From Quillaja saponaria (Eukaryota; Streptophyta; Magnoliopsida; Fabales; Quillajaceae), in contig CM055605.1 in assembly GCA_029379385.1 (NCBI GenBank), forward strand, positions 9,211,001 to 9,275,000: a DNA stretch of 64,000 nucleotides, read 5' to 3'. Under the pieces are notes generated by a model that worked only from the letters and a program-made list of their open reading frames with translations, searched no databases and was not told where the DNA came from. A program made the position numbers and the translations under genes. Every line of letters starts with the position of its first letter. Position 1 is the stretch's first letter. Below are positions 33,958 through 46,877 of the stretch, piece after piece.

Positions 33958-35293
33958 GGAATTTTGGACACATGGTCCAATTTTTATTACTTTTGACTAA
34001 TATAATAGGTTTTGTACTTAAATAGTTAAAATAAAATATAAATAGTCAAAATAGAATAATTTTAAAAATTCGGTTTCTAGCTTCAAATCACCATCCCAAG
34101 AGCTCACCCTTACAAAATATTGATATCGAATTTTAAAAATTCGATTTCATACCATATATTTTAAATTAAAAAAATATTTTATAAATTTAAACATTATCCA
34201 CACTTTTAAATTTTAAAAATATTATAAATTTCAAAATTTTAACATATCATACACTATATATTTAAAAATTATTATACATTTTAAATTTTAAAAATATCAT
34301 ATACTATAAATTTAAAAACTATCATAAACTCTAAATATAAAAAATATCGTACAGTCTAAAATTAAAAATTATCATACATTATAAATTTAAAAATTATTAT
34401 GCACTTTAAAATTAAAATTTATCATACATTTTAAAATTTAAATATATCATACACTATAATAAAAAATATCATAAATTATAAATTTAAAAATTATTATATA
34501 TTATAAATTTTAAAAATATCACACACTATAATTTAAAAACTATCATAAATTTAAAATTTTAAAAATATCATATTTTAAAATTATCATAAATTTAAAATTT
34601 TAAAAATATCATATTTAAAATTATCATACATTTAAAAATTTAAAATTTATTATACACTTTAAATTTAAAATTCATCATATATTTTAAAATTTAAATATAT
34701 GATACACTAAAAATTTTAAAAAATATCATACGCTTTTAAATTTAACAAAAAATCATGAATTTTAAAATATTAAAATGTATAATATTTTTTTTATCATAGT
34801 GTATGATATATTTAAAATTTTAAACATATGATAAATTTTAAATTTAAAGTGTATAATAATTTTTAAATTTATAGTGTATGATAATTTAAATTTTAGAGTA
34901 TTTGATATTTTTTATATTTAGAGTTTATGATAGTTTTTAAATTTATAGTAAATAATATTTTTTAAATTTAAAATGTATAATAATTTTTAAATTTATAGTG
35001 TTTGATATGTTCAAATTTTAAAATTTATGATATTTTAAAATTTTATAATATAGATAATTTTTAAATTTATATGATATTTTTAAAATTTTAAATGTATGGT
35101 CTGAAACAGAATTTTAAAAATCAAATTTTAGTTTTTTGTAAGGGTGAGCCCGTGGATATGTGGTGATGGGCCTGTGAACTAGGGATTTGAAATTAGAAAC
35201 TAGATTTTCAAAATTAATTTTTACATTTACTTCTATTTTAATTATTTAAATATAAATTAAAAATATTAAAATTAGACTCTTGGGTCCAAAATA
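33958..35293. mobile_element. Foldback (long inverted-repeat) insertion FB2
   Basis: A 1.3-kb AT-rich element with outer inverted arms of about 170-200 bp. The left arm starts attttggacacatggtccaa; the right arm read in reverse starts attttggacccaagagtcta. Both arms contain gctcacccttacaaaa (or its complement) at matching distance. Between the arms, many short words such as tatcataca-t-taaa-tt run in one direction up to about 34,770 and in the opposite direction after it, so the whole element is a near-palindrome. No coding sequence. No clear target-site duplication was found. It shares no obvious sequence with FB1. Confidence 0.72.
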
Positions 35294-35309
35294 CCTCTTT
35301 TCTTTTCAT

Positions 35310-35430
35310 GTTTCTTGTTAACTTCGTCTGTGTTTTCTCAAGTCAAGCCTTCAATTCCAAGGTTCACATGGAGGTACAGTATTTCATCTGGAAAATGGGA
35401 GGAGGCTTTTTGACTGGAAAGGTCCTAAAA
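35310..35430 (-). promoter_or_regulatory. CNL upstream block, distal duplicate
   Basis: Second copy of the CNL upstream block, now separated from CNL2 by FB2. It keeps ttcttgttaact, ttctcaagt-aagcctt-caatt and ttcacatgga, and the aaaatgggag-aggctttttgact run. Whether it affects CNL2 is unknown. Confidence 0.45.
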
Positions 35431-36044
35431 GTATTAGGTCCCTATAAATATCTCTTGATAATAAGGTTATTTTATTATTATTTGTAATACCATAGTGATC
35501 TGCGATTAAGTTGATCTTTGAAATATTTTAGCTGTAAAAGCCATTAGACTTGTCTTTTTGAAGGACCAAACAGAAAGAATCGCTTAACTTGTGATAAATG
35601 TATACGCCAATATGAATGTAATATTTGGGTACAAAGAAAATTAAACACCCAAACAGAAACCTTTATTTTATCTTAGAGTATGTTTGTTATATTAATTATG
35701 ATAATTGTCTATAATATTAAATATATAAGTTGTTATCATAAAAATTTTAAATTTCTAAAGATTTTATTTATTATATTTTAAAAAGTACTATGCTCGTCAA
35801 AAAAATTCATTTATATAATACAATTTAGTAGAACAGAATTTTACAAAATCATAGCTTTATCATTTATTAGGTCCAAATGTGATAGGTGTGTTTGGTGCTG
35901 TTTTGTCATTTACAGAGTGAAAGACCACTTTAGCATTAACTAATGCTTATGAGAAATCACTTTTCAAAATTTTAACAAAATTATTAAATGAGATTGTAAG
36001 TTCAAAATAGAAGTGTTGTTTTACTTGTTATAATACGAAGCAAC
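35431..36044. other. Intergenic, no gene seen
   Basis: 35,455-35,620 resembles 19,260-19,540. The rest is AT-rich with a short segment near 35,880-35,970 that looks like transposon debris. Nothing is assigned. Confidence 0.4.
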
Positions 36045-36344
36045 TATTAATTAGAACCACCACACTTATATTATTTAGGAGAAGAGAGAATTGAGAATAA
36101 AGGATTTTATTCTTCATAAAAATGATACACTTTACAAGTGAATGAGAATTCCTATTTATATGACTAAAATAACAATAAAAAATAAAGTTAAACTCCCTAG
36201 AAGATAAAACCTAAAGCAATGCAACATCCATTGAAATAAAATCTAAGAGATAATTCTAATGATAATCTTAGAGATAATTCTAATACTAACAAAATAAATA
36301 CTAAGAGATAATTCTAAATGGATAACCTGGATTAATATTCAACA
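36045..36344 (-). repeat. Copia element 2, 3' LTR
   Basis: Direct repeat of 40,413-40,709. Its outer end reads TATTAATTAG where the other LTR has TGTTAACCAA, so the canonical TG end is mutated here. Contains repeated agataattctaa words also present in the partner. Confidence 0.82.
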
Positions 36345-36355
36345 TCCCCTCTTAA

Positions 36356-39300
36356 TCAAGATTTTGTCAAAGTTGCCATTCCCATCATCTTCTTTAACTT
36401 GACAAAAGACTCCATCTTCAAAGGCTTTGTGAGAATGTCTGCGACTTGATTTTCAGACTTGCAGTACACTAGCATGATTACACTATTGTTGACATGCTCT
36501 CTAAGAAAATGAAAGCGAGTATCAATGTGTTTGCTTCTTCCATGAATAATTGGATTATTTGCCAAATTAATTGCGGAAGAATTATACACATGAATCTTCA
36601 TTGGCTCTGTAATTTGAACATGAGTTTGACTTAACAAATTCTTTAACTTGAAGCAGCAGCCACATATTCAGCTTCACATGTAGATTAAGCAACAATAGGT
36701 TGCTTCTTTGAACACCATGAAATGATGTTTTTTCGTACTGGAAAACATACCCATATGTACTTTTCTGATAATCTTGATCACCTCCCTAATCACTATCGGA
36801 ATAGCCTACAATATCATAGTTGTTACCAGATGAATAAAACAAACCATGGTTGCAAGTACCTTTAATGTAACACAAGATTCTTTTAACACCTTACAAATGA
36901 GACTGACAGGGTGTTTCCATAAACTTGTTGACTAGACCAACTCCATAAACTATGTCGGGCCTAGTGCAAGAAAAATACTTGAAGCTTCCAAGTAAGCTTT
37001 TGAAATATATGGAATTCACAATTGCATGTTTTCCTTCCTTTGACAACTTTGTTCCAAATTCAACCGGAGTTCATACAGGATTGCAGTTAGACATGTTGAA
37101 CTTTTTCAAAAGTTCATTTGCATACTTTTTCTGATAGATGAAAATCTCATTATTATTCTGCACAACTTCAATTCCTAAAAAATAGGACATAAATCCTAAG
37201 TCTGTCATTTCAAATTCATACATCAATGCCGTTTTAAAATCATAAACTATACTTAAATTGTTCCCTGGAAAGATCAAATCGTCAACAAAAAGAGAAACAA
37301 TAAGTATATCATTAGACTTATTGACTTTTGTATATAAGGCATGTTCACACGAACACTTTTCAAAACCATTATTTTGAAAGAATGCATCAATTCTTTTATT
37401 CCATGCTCTGGGTGCCTACTTTAATCTATATAAAACTTTTTTCAGTTTATACACCTTATCTTTACAAAACCAAGTAGTTACTTGACATAGACTTCTTCAT
37501 CAAAAGGACCATTCAAAAAAGTCGATTTCACATCCATTTGGTAAATTTTCCAACAATTTTGAACAGCTAAAGTAATCACCAATCTAACAGTTTCAATTCT
37601 CACAACTGAAGAAAAAAACTTGTTCATAGTTAACACCAGGGCATTGTAGATAACCTTTTGCCACCAATTGTGCCTTGTACCTTTCAATCACTCCATTTGG
37701 CTTATTTTTGTTTTTAAAACCCACGTCACATCAATATCTTTATGTTCTCGGGGAATATATATGAGTTACTAGGTGTCATTCTTCTTTCATTGCATTCATC
37801 TCTTCTTTCATTGCTTTCACCCATTTGTTGTTTTTTACTGCTTCTTTGTATGTAACTGGATCACAATATGCAAACATTGTAAAGTGAACCAATTCTCCAT
37901 CATCATTAGTTACCTCAAAGTCCCTTAACCTTGTGGAAGGTTGTCGGGTTTAACTTGGTCTCATTGTGGTGATTGGAGTTAGAATGGGTGGCTGTTCAGT
38001 TACAGATGTCACAACATGAGTTGTTTGTGTTTCAACAATAGGGGCTGTATAACTTTCTTCATCAAGTCCAATATGAAGAAGGGTTTGTTGTGAATCTTGT
38101 TTTGCTTCTGTCTTCCAATCCCATGCACTTTCTTCATCAAAGATTGCATCTCTGCTAGATCACTCTACTTGTAGTGGGGTTGAACAACTTGTACCTTTAT
38201 TTGAAATGACAACTTATAAAGACTGTCTCCTCTCCTTCGTCATCCAGCTTCTTCCTACCTTCCCCTAGAACATGAGCATTTGCAATAGAGCCAAACACCT
38301 TCACATATGTTACACTAAGCTTAAATATGCTCCAGGCTTCTTCAGGTATGATATAATTCACACTTATTGTAAATCTATTCAACAAGTAAACAAAACATGA
38401 GATAGATTCAGCCCAAAAATAATTTGGCATAGCTTTGGCTTTTAGCAAACTTCTTGTCATGTCCATAATAGTTCGATTCTTCTTTTCTGTTACTCCATTG
38501 TGTTGTGGTTTGTAAGGAACTATCACATCATGCTCAATTCCATTTTCGACACAAAATTCTCTGAATTCTCTAGAGTTGTACTCACCTCTACAATCAATTC
38601 TCAACATTTTTAGGGGTTGGCCACTTTGTTTCTGCACAAGTGCTTTGTATTTTCTGAAAGTATTAAAAACTTCGCATTTTCTGTTTAAAAAATTAACCCA
38701 TATTTTTCTACTGAAATCATCAATAAAAGTGACTAATATCTACTTTTGCCAATTGATAAAATATTCATTAGATCACACACATCAGAATGCACTAACTCTA
38801 ATAGCTTTGTAGCACGCTATATATTACTTCCCACAAATAGTCTCCTGTGTTGTTTTCCTTCAGATACAACCTCACACAATTTTTCAGGATGTTCTATCAT
38901 AAGCAAACCCTTCACCATTTCACATCTTGCAAGCAAATTCAAACTTTTAAAGTTTAAATGCCCAAATTTAAGATGTCACAACCAATTTTCATCTTTTACA
39001 ATAGCACTAAAAGCATTGATATACATCACTTGAAATTTTTACTTTAAACATAAGGCTTTTTGATAAGGGACCTTTTAGAACGAATGTACTTTTGTCATCA
39101 AATATTGTAATTTGCTTGTTATGCATTTGTATTTCATATTCTTTTTCAAGAAGTTGTCCCAGGCCCAGAAGATTGCTTTTCATATCAAGAACATAGAACA
39201 TTTATGAGATGTATGTGTGATCTATATTTTTCAGATAAATAAGGATTCTACATTTTCCCATCACTAGTACAATGCGATCATCTGTAAACTTGACACTGGA

Positions 39301-40393
39301 TCTTACAGATTCATTGATATCAGAAAATAAATCTCTCATTTCGATCATTTGGTTGGTGCAACGGTATCAAGATACCATATGTTACTCTTAGTAACTTTTG
39401 TTTTTGAAGCTACCATTAGGAGAACTTGACTCTCATCTTTATTTTCTTGAACAAAACGAGCTTCTTCTTCATTCTCATTATATTTTTTTAACCAGCAGTC
39501 ATATGAGTAATGGTTATATTTTTAACATGCATAGCACTGAATATTTGATATGTCATATCTACTTCTGTCTCATCTTTGCCTCCGACCTCGACCTCTTTGC
39601 AAACTCTTCATATCAAAGTGATATGAATCATTCTTTTCTTTCTCATTGTCACAAGCATAGTAATTGATTACTCCTCGTCCACTATAGTGACATAGTTAGT
39701 CTCTGTCTCTATCTTTACCTCGGCCTCTGCTCCCTTTTTCGGTGCTTGCATCTTCAGCACTTTTGTCACTTTTGATGGAAACTTGGATTTGAAAAACTTG
39801 CTCAATTGATTTTTCTGAGGACTTTTCATTCAGCCGTTGCTCATGAGCTTCTAGGGTTCCTTGCAACTCATCAACTGTCATCTCTTCTAAAAAATTTTAC
39901 TCTTCAATAGCCACAACAATGTGTTCAAATTTTACTGTCAATGTTCGTAAGATTTTCTTAATAATGGTTAGGTCTTCAACTTTATCTCTATTTATTCTTA
40001 ATTTATTTACAAAATCAAGAACTCGTGAAATATAAATAGAAACAGTTTCATTATTTTCCATTTATAAGAGTTCAAATTGATGCCTTAAGTTTGAAGTCTT
40101 TTCACCTTCTTAACTCCTTTGTAGGAACAATCTAAGATGTCCCACGCTTCTTTTGTGGTGGTTGCTCCAGCAATCTTCTCAAAAATCACATTACCCGAAC
40201 TTTGGTGGATAAAAAATAAAGCCTTTCGATCCTTCTTGTTGTTGTCACGATAAATTTGTCTCTGAGCTTCAGTTAAGTTCTCTGCAAGAGCAGAAACGCC
40301 ATTCTCTACCACGTTTAGAATTTCTTGATAGCCAAAGTTAGTCCCATCTAACATAGGGAAATTAGGATTGAAACCACCATTAATATTTGTCAT
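36356..40393 (-). pseudogene. Copia gag-pol, broken into several frames
   Basis: Gag starts MTNINGGFNPNFPMLDGTNF at 40,393 and includes KEAWDILDCSYKGVKKVK; it continues at about 39,696-39,881. A CCHC knuckle (C-Y-A-C...H...C) at about 39,495-39,536 contains an in-frame stop. The pre-integrase segment reads DMKSNLLGLGQLLEK (39.1-39.2 kb). Integrase at 38,197-38,637 has LRIDCRGEYNSREF and PQHNGVTEKKNRTI. RT shows QMDVKSTFLNGPFDEEV (about 37.5 kb) and a FVDD box (about 37.28 kb) followed by DLGFMSYFLGIEV. RNase H and C-terminus (36,356-36,637) contain GRSKHIDTRFHFLREHV and ADILTKPL. Stops and frameshifts separate the pieces; no functional polyprotein remains. Confidence 0.85.
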
Positions 40394-40412
40394 TACTTGG
40401 CTTTGATATCAT

Positions 40413-40709
40413 TGTTAACCAAAACCACCACACTTATCTTTACTTAGGAGAAGAGATAATTGAGAATAAAGGACTTTATTCTTCATAAAAATGACACATT
40501 ATAACTGAATGAGAGTTCCTATTTATAGGACTAAAATAACAATCGGAAATAAGTTAAACTCATAAAAGATTAAATCTAAAGCAATGCAACATTAATTGAA
40601 ATAAAACTCTAAGAGATAATCCTAATAATAATCTCAAAGATAATTATAATACTAACAAGATAAATCTTAAGAGATAATTCTAAATAGATAATCTAGATAA
40701 TATTCAACA
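40413..40709 (-). repeat. Copia element 2, 5' LTR
   Basis: 297 bp, TGTTAACC to ATTCAACA on the plus strand. It carries the TATA-like box and abuts the primer-binding site and the gag start about 20-30 bp further in. Confidence 0.82.
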
Positions 40710-43700
40710 AGAAGTGTAGAAGTGCCATCATTACTTTTGAGGACCAGCCATTGTAAGAAAATTATAGTTTGGTGAGAGATACACATTACCTCGACATCCC
40801 TTGTTTTTCTCGCCAAATCAAATAGGGAGGGAATTGCAAGAATTTAGCAAGAACACAGCTCCCTCATCAAAATTAGGTTGCTAAATGGTGGGAGATTGAC
40901 ACATTCTATGCCATTCCCCTCATCATTTTTGGTGAGCACAAGACTTCATTGCCATTCCTTCTCCAAATTAGAGAGGCTGCCCAATTTTTTTGGTCCTTCG
41001 CCAAATGACAAGAAATAAAATGAACGCAAAACCCTCGTTTTCTTTTCACCAAGTCTCTCACTGAACCTTAATGGCCGTTGTTAGTGAGAAATTGGAGTTT
41101 GAAATGTGATCCCAATGTCTTAAATGGTCTTTAATAATTTCTTCTATGTCTTTTATATATCATCAAATTAATCAATACGATGTGCAGTGTAGCAACAAAT
41201 AATTCATTAATTTAGATTTTTTATTTTAGGATAAGAAAATTAATAATTATTGAATTTTCCAATTTTTTATAGTATTTTTCAGTGAAAAAATTATTATTAT
41301 TTATTTATTATGTGAAATACGCCAATTGTAATTCTATTATTAGCTAAGCATGACATATGAGCAAGCCATTTAAGACTCCATTTGTCATGTCATCTTCCGT
41401 CTTATGTTAAACTAAATAGAATTTAATGTAAGACCTACATTGTTTGATTTTAAAATTATTAATTTACATTTAAATTTTTTAATAAAGAGAATTTTTGATC
41501 AAATTATATGAACGAAAAATATAATTTAGCCTATAATATTTTATATCTTTTTAGTTTCCTTAAATTAGAATGATTTAGAAGAGAGGGACTGACATATAAT
41601 ATATAAATCATAAGTTTTAAATCATGTAAGACCCTTCAAAGTTTTATTTTCTTTGTGACAATAGGGTAATTAAACAAAAAAGAAGGTAACAGGAACAAAA
41701 GAAAGTTTTAGTTTAATTTGTAGTTGAAAAATGCAAAATCATTCAAGTCAGGTATCATTAAATGTACGAAACATTTCAGAAAATTGTAAACTTGGTTCCT
41801 TAATGTATGAAGCTGTTTAATTGAAACATTTCAGAAAATTGCAACCCTGGAAATCAGAAAGGATTGGTAGATAGTAGTTACCAAAATGTAGCACCACACA
41901 TGAAGTTCTTCAAACAGCCAACAAAATGTATTTCATGGAATTGTAGAATTTAGACCAAATTATTTAATTGTGGAGAAACCCATTAAATTTATGAAACAAT
42001 CCCATAAGTTTTGATAAAATAAATTAGAGAAATTAAATAACTACATATTTTATTGTTAAATCAATAACATTATTTGAAAACATATTTACAATATGCATAA
42101 AATTGAATTAGTACTTAGTTTGAATTTTTAACAAATATAAATACCATCATTTCATTTAGTTTTGTTATTTGATGATAATTTTTATTTTTTTTTATGTAAA
42201 TTCCTAATGATTTTAAACCATTTATGTTATTTATAGTTAGTCCAATTTTTAATGAGGTCAATTCTAACTAATAATTAAGTGAAAATAGATAATTCATTAC
42301 TAAATTAACTTCAATTTCTTAATATTTTAAAATAATATAGATAATTAATTTTTTTTAATTTTGTTTTGTGTGTACCTCGACAAATCCATCTCTTTGATCC
42401 GAGGTCATCTACGTCGACACTAATAAATTAACGAAGATCTTATGCTCCACGGACTCCCTTAGGCATTCAAACTCAAAAAGCCAATAATATAACACACATT
42501 CTTAACCACAAATTCAGCCATTAGGAATAAAGATAATAAAATCTAAAATATTTAATATTTAATGATATCGGATGAAACTAAAAATTTATATGTATGATTT
42601 TCATTATAACTTTTGTAAAAATAATTAGTCTTGTAAAAAAAATATTTTAAAAATCTATTAATACGTTTAAAACTAACTTTTTGAGGGAAATTGTTTTTAT
42701 CCTACTAATAAAATTTTCTAACTCACGAATGTGTAGACCCACAAGAAATTCAAACCACACCCACGAGAAAAGAACATTCTCCTCCGTCAATGTTGAACAA
42801 TTGCTCAAAAACACATCACTACTTCCTCGTCATCTATTATTAGTTTAAGAAAAAAACCACATAAATTGTTCAAATTAACACATTTATTTTCTAATTCTTA
42901 AAAAGAAAATGTTGCAAGCTAATTTACAGTTGGTATAATTTTCTTTCTAGTACCCTATTTAATCTAATGAAAGAATGAAAAATGTATTTGGTGGTGAGCA
43001 CTATAAAAAGTAAGAGGAAAAGGAAATTACATAGATTATACACACACAGTAATTTCACTTATGATATAAATAACCCCAACCAATTAACTCCCACTAGATT
43101 AAAATAACATTAGTACCTCTTGCACCCACCAATGCATTTTTGCAATGAAAACTAACTAGGAATAGTGAACAAATAAATTCAATATTCAACAGAAACAACA
43201 TGTAAAAATCTCAGTTTAACTGCATTGGATCTCACCATCAGCATGAAGTTTTTGTATTATATCAATTTTACGTAAAACTACATCATAACTAAAAGAAAAA
43301 AATAGGTAGTTGATTTTGAATAGAGTTCTAAAGCTAATTTATTTTTTCTTTTGAGAATTAACATTTCAATATAAAGTTTAGACAATGCATAAAGTATGGA
43401 GACCAAAAATTTCTAAATAGTCCTCAGCATTCTAATAGCATCTAAATTCAAATTGGCAACCAAACACTATAAGAAAACGTAAAAGCTATATAATTCATGT
43501 TATGTGGTCTTTTAAACTGACTGAATTAGACAAAAAGGGTGATTTTCGTATAGGTTCTTACAGTATCCTAGAAAAATAAATAAAGAAATAAAGAGATGAA
43601 CTTTCCTCACAAGTTATGCGATCAGATTGTTTTTTTTTTTTTTTTTTTGGTAAAACTACAAATTCCATCACAAAGATTCTAACGTTTCACTAAGCAAGAG

Positions 43701-46700
43701 TAAATATAAAAGGCAGAGCTGAACATTATCATATTCTAATGCTTCACTAAGCAAGAGTAAATATAGAAGGCAGAGCTGAACACTATCATAACAATATTCT
43801 GGTTGACTAATTACATCCAAATCCTAGTGTTGAACCACTGCATAACAAGCCTCCAAACCCAAGAAACATCCCTTAGTTTCTTTGTCGTTTCTTATTTAAC
43901 AGACACTAAATTAAGCAACAAAAGTTATAATGACAACAAAAGGTAAACAAAAACAAAATTAACCAAATTACTGTGTTGGACACAAGGAAGGTGAGATAAA
44001 TTATGGACTATCCATGGTTGAGCTTGACCCCAAATAAAAACTATCAGATTGTTCTTACTTCTTAGTCTTATGGAGACATTGTCTTAACTAAGGACCAACA
44101 TTTAAGACATGAAACTAGCCACTTAAAATACATGGATGATACAATTAGCAAAGGAAAATTAGCTATATCCAAATCAAAGTGTTGGGGAGCTTACATCAAA
44201 AACCCATCTAGAACTCTCTCTGACCTTAACCAAAATCATTATTACTTTTGGCCTATCAATAACCTCATTCCAGCACAAAAGATTGGCATGTCTGTGTCCA
44301 TATCTCATCTAAGTGTCAAAAAATCCAGAAAAACTGAACAACACAAACCCAAATCTTTAATTTTTTTTTTTTATACATTCTCCTATAAACCCAAAACCAA
44401 TTTGCAAAAGTGCATAAATAAATAAAAAAACCTTACCAGTTTTAGACATGCAACCACAACCTAACCTGATCTAGAATGTAGAAGGATGACTGTTGAAGAA
44501 TCTAGGGAGCACCGAAGTTCATATCAAAAGTTAAGATTTGAGAGAGATTGGACAGAAAAGAAGGGGCAAAATCACGAGTGAAGAAAAAAAGAGGGAAATT
44601 AGGCTTTAAAATTGGGGAAAACTATCAGCAACAATGAACACTAGCTGTCGTCGATACTTAAAACCAAACTACTGTATATACTAAATGCCAATTTAAAAAA
44701 CATAAAATTTTAAGACAGCAACCCTATTGTTGATAATAAACATATTATCGCAGATAGTTTCCCGCATTTTGGTTAAGGCCCAGTTTTGTTCTGTGTTTGC
44801 ACACTGTGTTTGGTATTTGAGAGTTGAAAAGTGAATTTTGACCTAATTAATTGTCCATTTGGTTAAAAATTAAAAGTGATTTTGTCCAAGACAAAACACA
44901 ATTTTGGCCCATTTTGGAGAAGTTACAAATAGGTAATTTCTCCAAAACACATTTTTGTAAGGACAAGGAACACAGTTTTTATAATATTTCAGAATAAAAT
45001 TGCCCTTAACATTTTTTTTTTAAAAATTTACTGAGTTGGCCATTGTTTAATTTCCAGATTGTTGCGATCACTCTCAACACTTCTTTGGAGCCTTAGACAG
45101 TATTTCATCAGTTTATTCAAGATTTTAAGAGATCTAGGTGCTGTCTTTTTTTCTTTCTCCATCTTTTCATTGAATGTGACTCTTCCTATTCTCTTTGACT
45201 CAATATATTGCAACGGGGTTTTATCAAAAGTTTTTCCTTTCACATTAGGTTTTTTTTTTTTTTTTTTTTTTTCCAAAATGGATTGCATAAGGCTTTATCA
45301 AAAGTTTTTCTTTTCACTTTAGTATTTGTTTAAAAAATAATAATAATAATAGATTGCATGTGAAATTGTCCAAAATTAATATTTAAAAAAATTTCTTATA
45401 TCATTGATTTGGTTACATATTGAAGGGTCTACCTGATACTATGTTGAGGATTTTGAAAGGGGAAGAAGGTAAAGACTCTATCTTGATGTGTTTGTTCATG
45501 CTTATCTTTTGGTGTCCTTGGTTTCACTTCTGATAGTCCTTTTATGCCTTTTACACCATCTAAAGCACTTATGAAGTTATATAACCAAACACCTTACTCA
45601 GGGTAAAAATCACTTTTCAAATAAAGTAACCAAACATGAAAACAGATTATGTTAAAACAATTCTCCAATAATCACTTTTGGCTAGATCAATTCTTTAAAA
45701 TAATGTTTTGCAAACACCAAGCCAAACTAACACTAAATCTGTTTAATTTTTGCGACAAGGATAAACTTATGACATTTTTTTTCCCATCAGTGACAACATT
45801 TTAACTATTGCATATGACAAAAATGATGTACATATTTATAGATTTATTAGTCATATCATAAAAAAAATAAAAGCTAACTTTATTTCATTTAGTATTCAAA
45901 CTTAGCTCTACTTATACATTGCCAGATATTTTGTTTTCTATTTTATTAAAAATAGCATGTTAAAATTAAAAAAAGATGAGATTAACATAATGAGTTAATA
46001 TTAAGATAAAAGCTAGAAAAGCAAGGGAAAACTTCAAATAAAAGAAAGTATTTAAGATTCATTTAAAAAGGAAAAAATGAAAAGTGTAAATATTTTTGGG
46101 TACTTTTTAGTATTTTTCACAAAATTCTCTTGTAATATCGTTAATTTTTCATCCATCCTAGAGAAGAGAGTATCAATTTTCTCAAAATTTGAATCTTAGG
46201 CTAAGTTTGATAATGCTTTTTAAGAGAATGCTTTGGTTTTAAAAAGCAATAACATCTAAAATTGTTTGGTTAATTTTTTTAAAGAGATGCTTCTTCTACT
46301 ACTTCTAAAATGTCAAGGTGTATTTAAATGCACCCTTAGTGATGCTTTTACAAGCTAGCAATGACTTTTCAAAACTAAAAAATACAAAAATTACCTTATT
46401 AATTTTTAAAAATTACCAAATATATTTTTAATTAATTTATAAACTATTTAATTTATCTCTCTAAATATATCCTTAATTAAATTAATGATAGTTATTTTGT
46501 CATTATATGCATTCATAACAATTTTTGATTTGTTTTATCAAATACCTATTTATTATTTTTACTAACCATAATAATTTTTATAAAATATTTACCAAATATA
46601 GTTGTCTCAGTAAATCCCAAGGAAGGGAAGTGTAATTTACGCACAAAAATAAATTCAAGATCTGATGCTTGAGTTGAGATATCTATGGTCTACTAATGAA

Positions 46701-46714
46701 AGTAAAAATATCAC
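40710..46714. other. Intergenic, no recognisable gene
   Basis: About 6 kb of AT-rich DNA. 41,640-41,960 is a diverged copy of 54,930-55,520 (acaatagggtaa start and the caacaaaatg-tt end). 43,677-43,797 holds a tandem repeat, listed separately. A 97-codon plus frame at 44,132-44,425 is Lys/Ser-rich with no motif or good context. 44,770-45,720 and 46,195-46,600 look like non-autonomous transposon debris with partly inverted ends. Long T runs occur near 43,635 and 45,255. Confidence 0.45.
43677..43797. repeat. Two-copy tandem repeat, about 57 bp
   Basis: Two units share ttcactaagcaagagtaaat followed by ata-aaggcagagctgaaca and -tatcata. They differ at only a few bases. Confidence 0.8.
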
Positions 46715-46877
46715 CTCGCAGGATAATCTACGCACCTAACCTAGTGCATGCAATAAGATCGCAAATGTACTTTGCTAATAAAGGCTGCTTTGATGTAATT
46801 GGGTTTAAACAACATATGATCATCTGGTTTGTACGATGACAATTCTCGTTTTGCATATGGAATGAAATTATACCTCT
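46715..46877 (-). pseudogene. Orphan exon-like segment, unrecognised protein
   Basis: A 163-nt segment with a strong acceptor (ctctctttgttttag) and donor (GCGAG/GTGATA). One frame reads RYNFIPYAKRELSSYKPDDH, MLFKPNYIKAAFISKVHLRS, YCMH, then TAG, VRCVDYPAR. The composition and splice borders look like a true exon with one nonsense codon. I do not recognise the family. No neighbouring exon could be joined to it with confidence. Confidence 0.5.

Larger units (their letters stand above)
36045..40709 (-). mobile_element. Ty1/copia LTR retrotransposon with two LTRs (4.67 kb)
   Basis: LTRs of about 300 bp at 36,045-36,344 and 40,413-40,709 are direct repeats, each ending ATATTCAACA on the plus strand. 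Just inside the right LTR, minus-strand ATGATATCAAAGCC fits a tRNA-Met primer-binding site, and AAGAGGGGA just inside the left LTR is the polypurine tract, so transcription runs leftwards. A TATAAAT box lies in the 5' LTR at 40,521-40,527. Internal coding order is gag, integrase, RT, RNase H. The LTRs differ at roughly one site in ten by eye, an old insertion. No clean target-site duplication was seen. Confidence 0.88.

Noticed and set aside
36045..40709. Reading the integrase and RT peptides as host genes
   Set aside because: They sit between two LTRs with a primer-binding site and polypurine tract, in copia order.
36035..40715. A gaag/agaag target-site duplication for copia element 2
   Set aside because: The candidate words are not directly adjacent to both LTR ends and the left LTR terminus is mutated, so I cannot support it.
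44132..44425. 97-codon plus-strand frame
   Set aside because: Low-complexity Lys/Ser-rich translation, a T-run in the middle, no motif, no paralog and no clear gene context.
45028..45322. Lys-rich and Phe-rich frames on opposite strands
   Set aside because: Driven by a long T/A homopolymer; no independent support.
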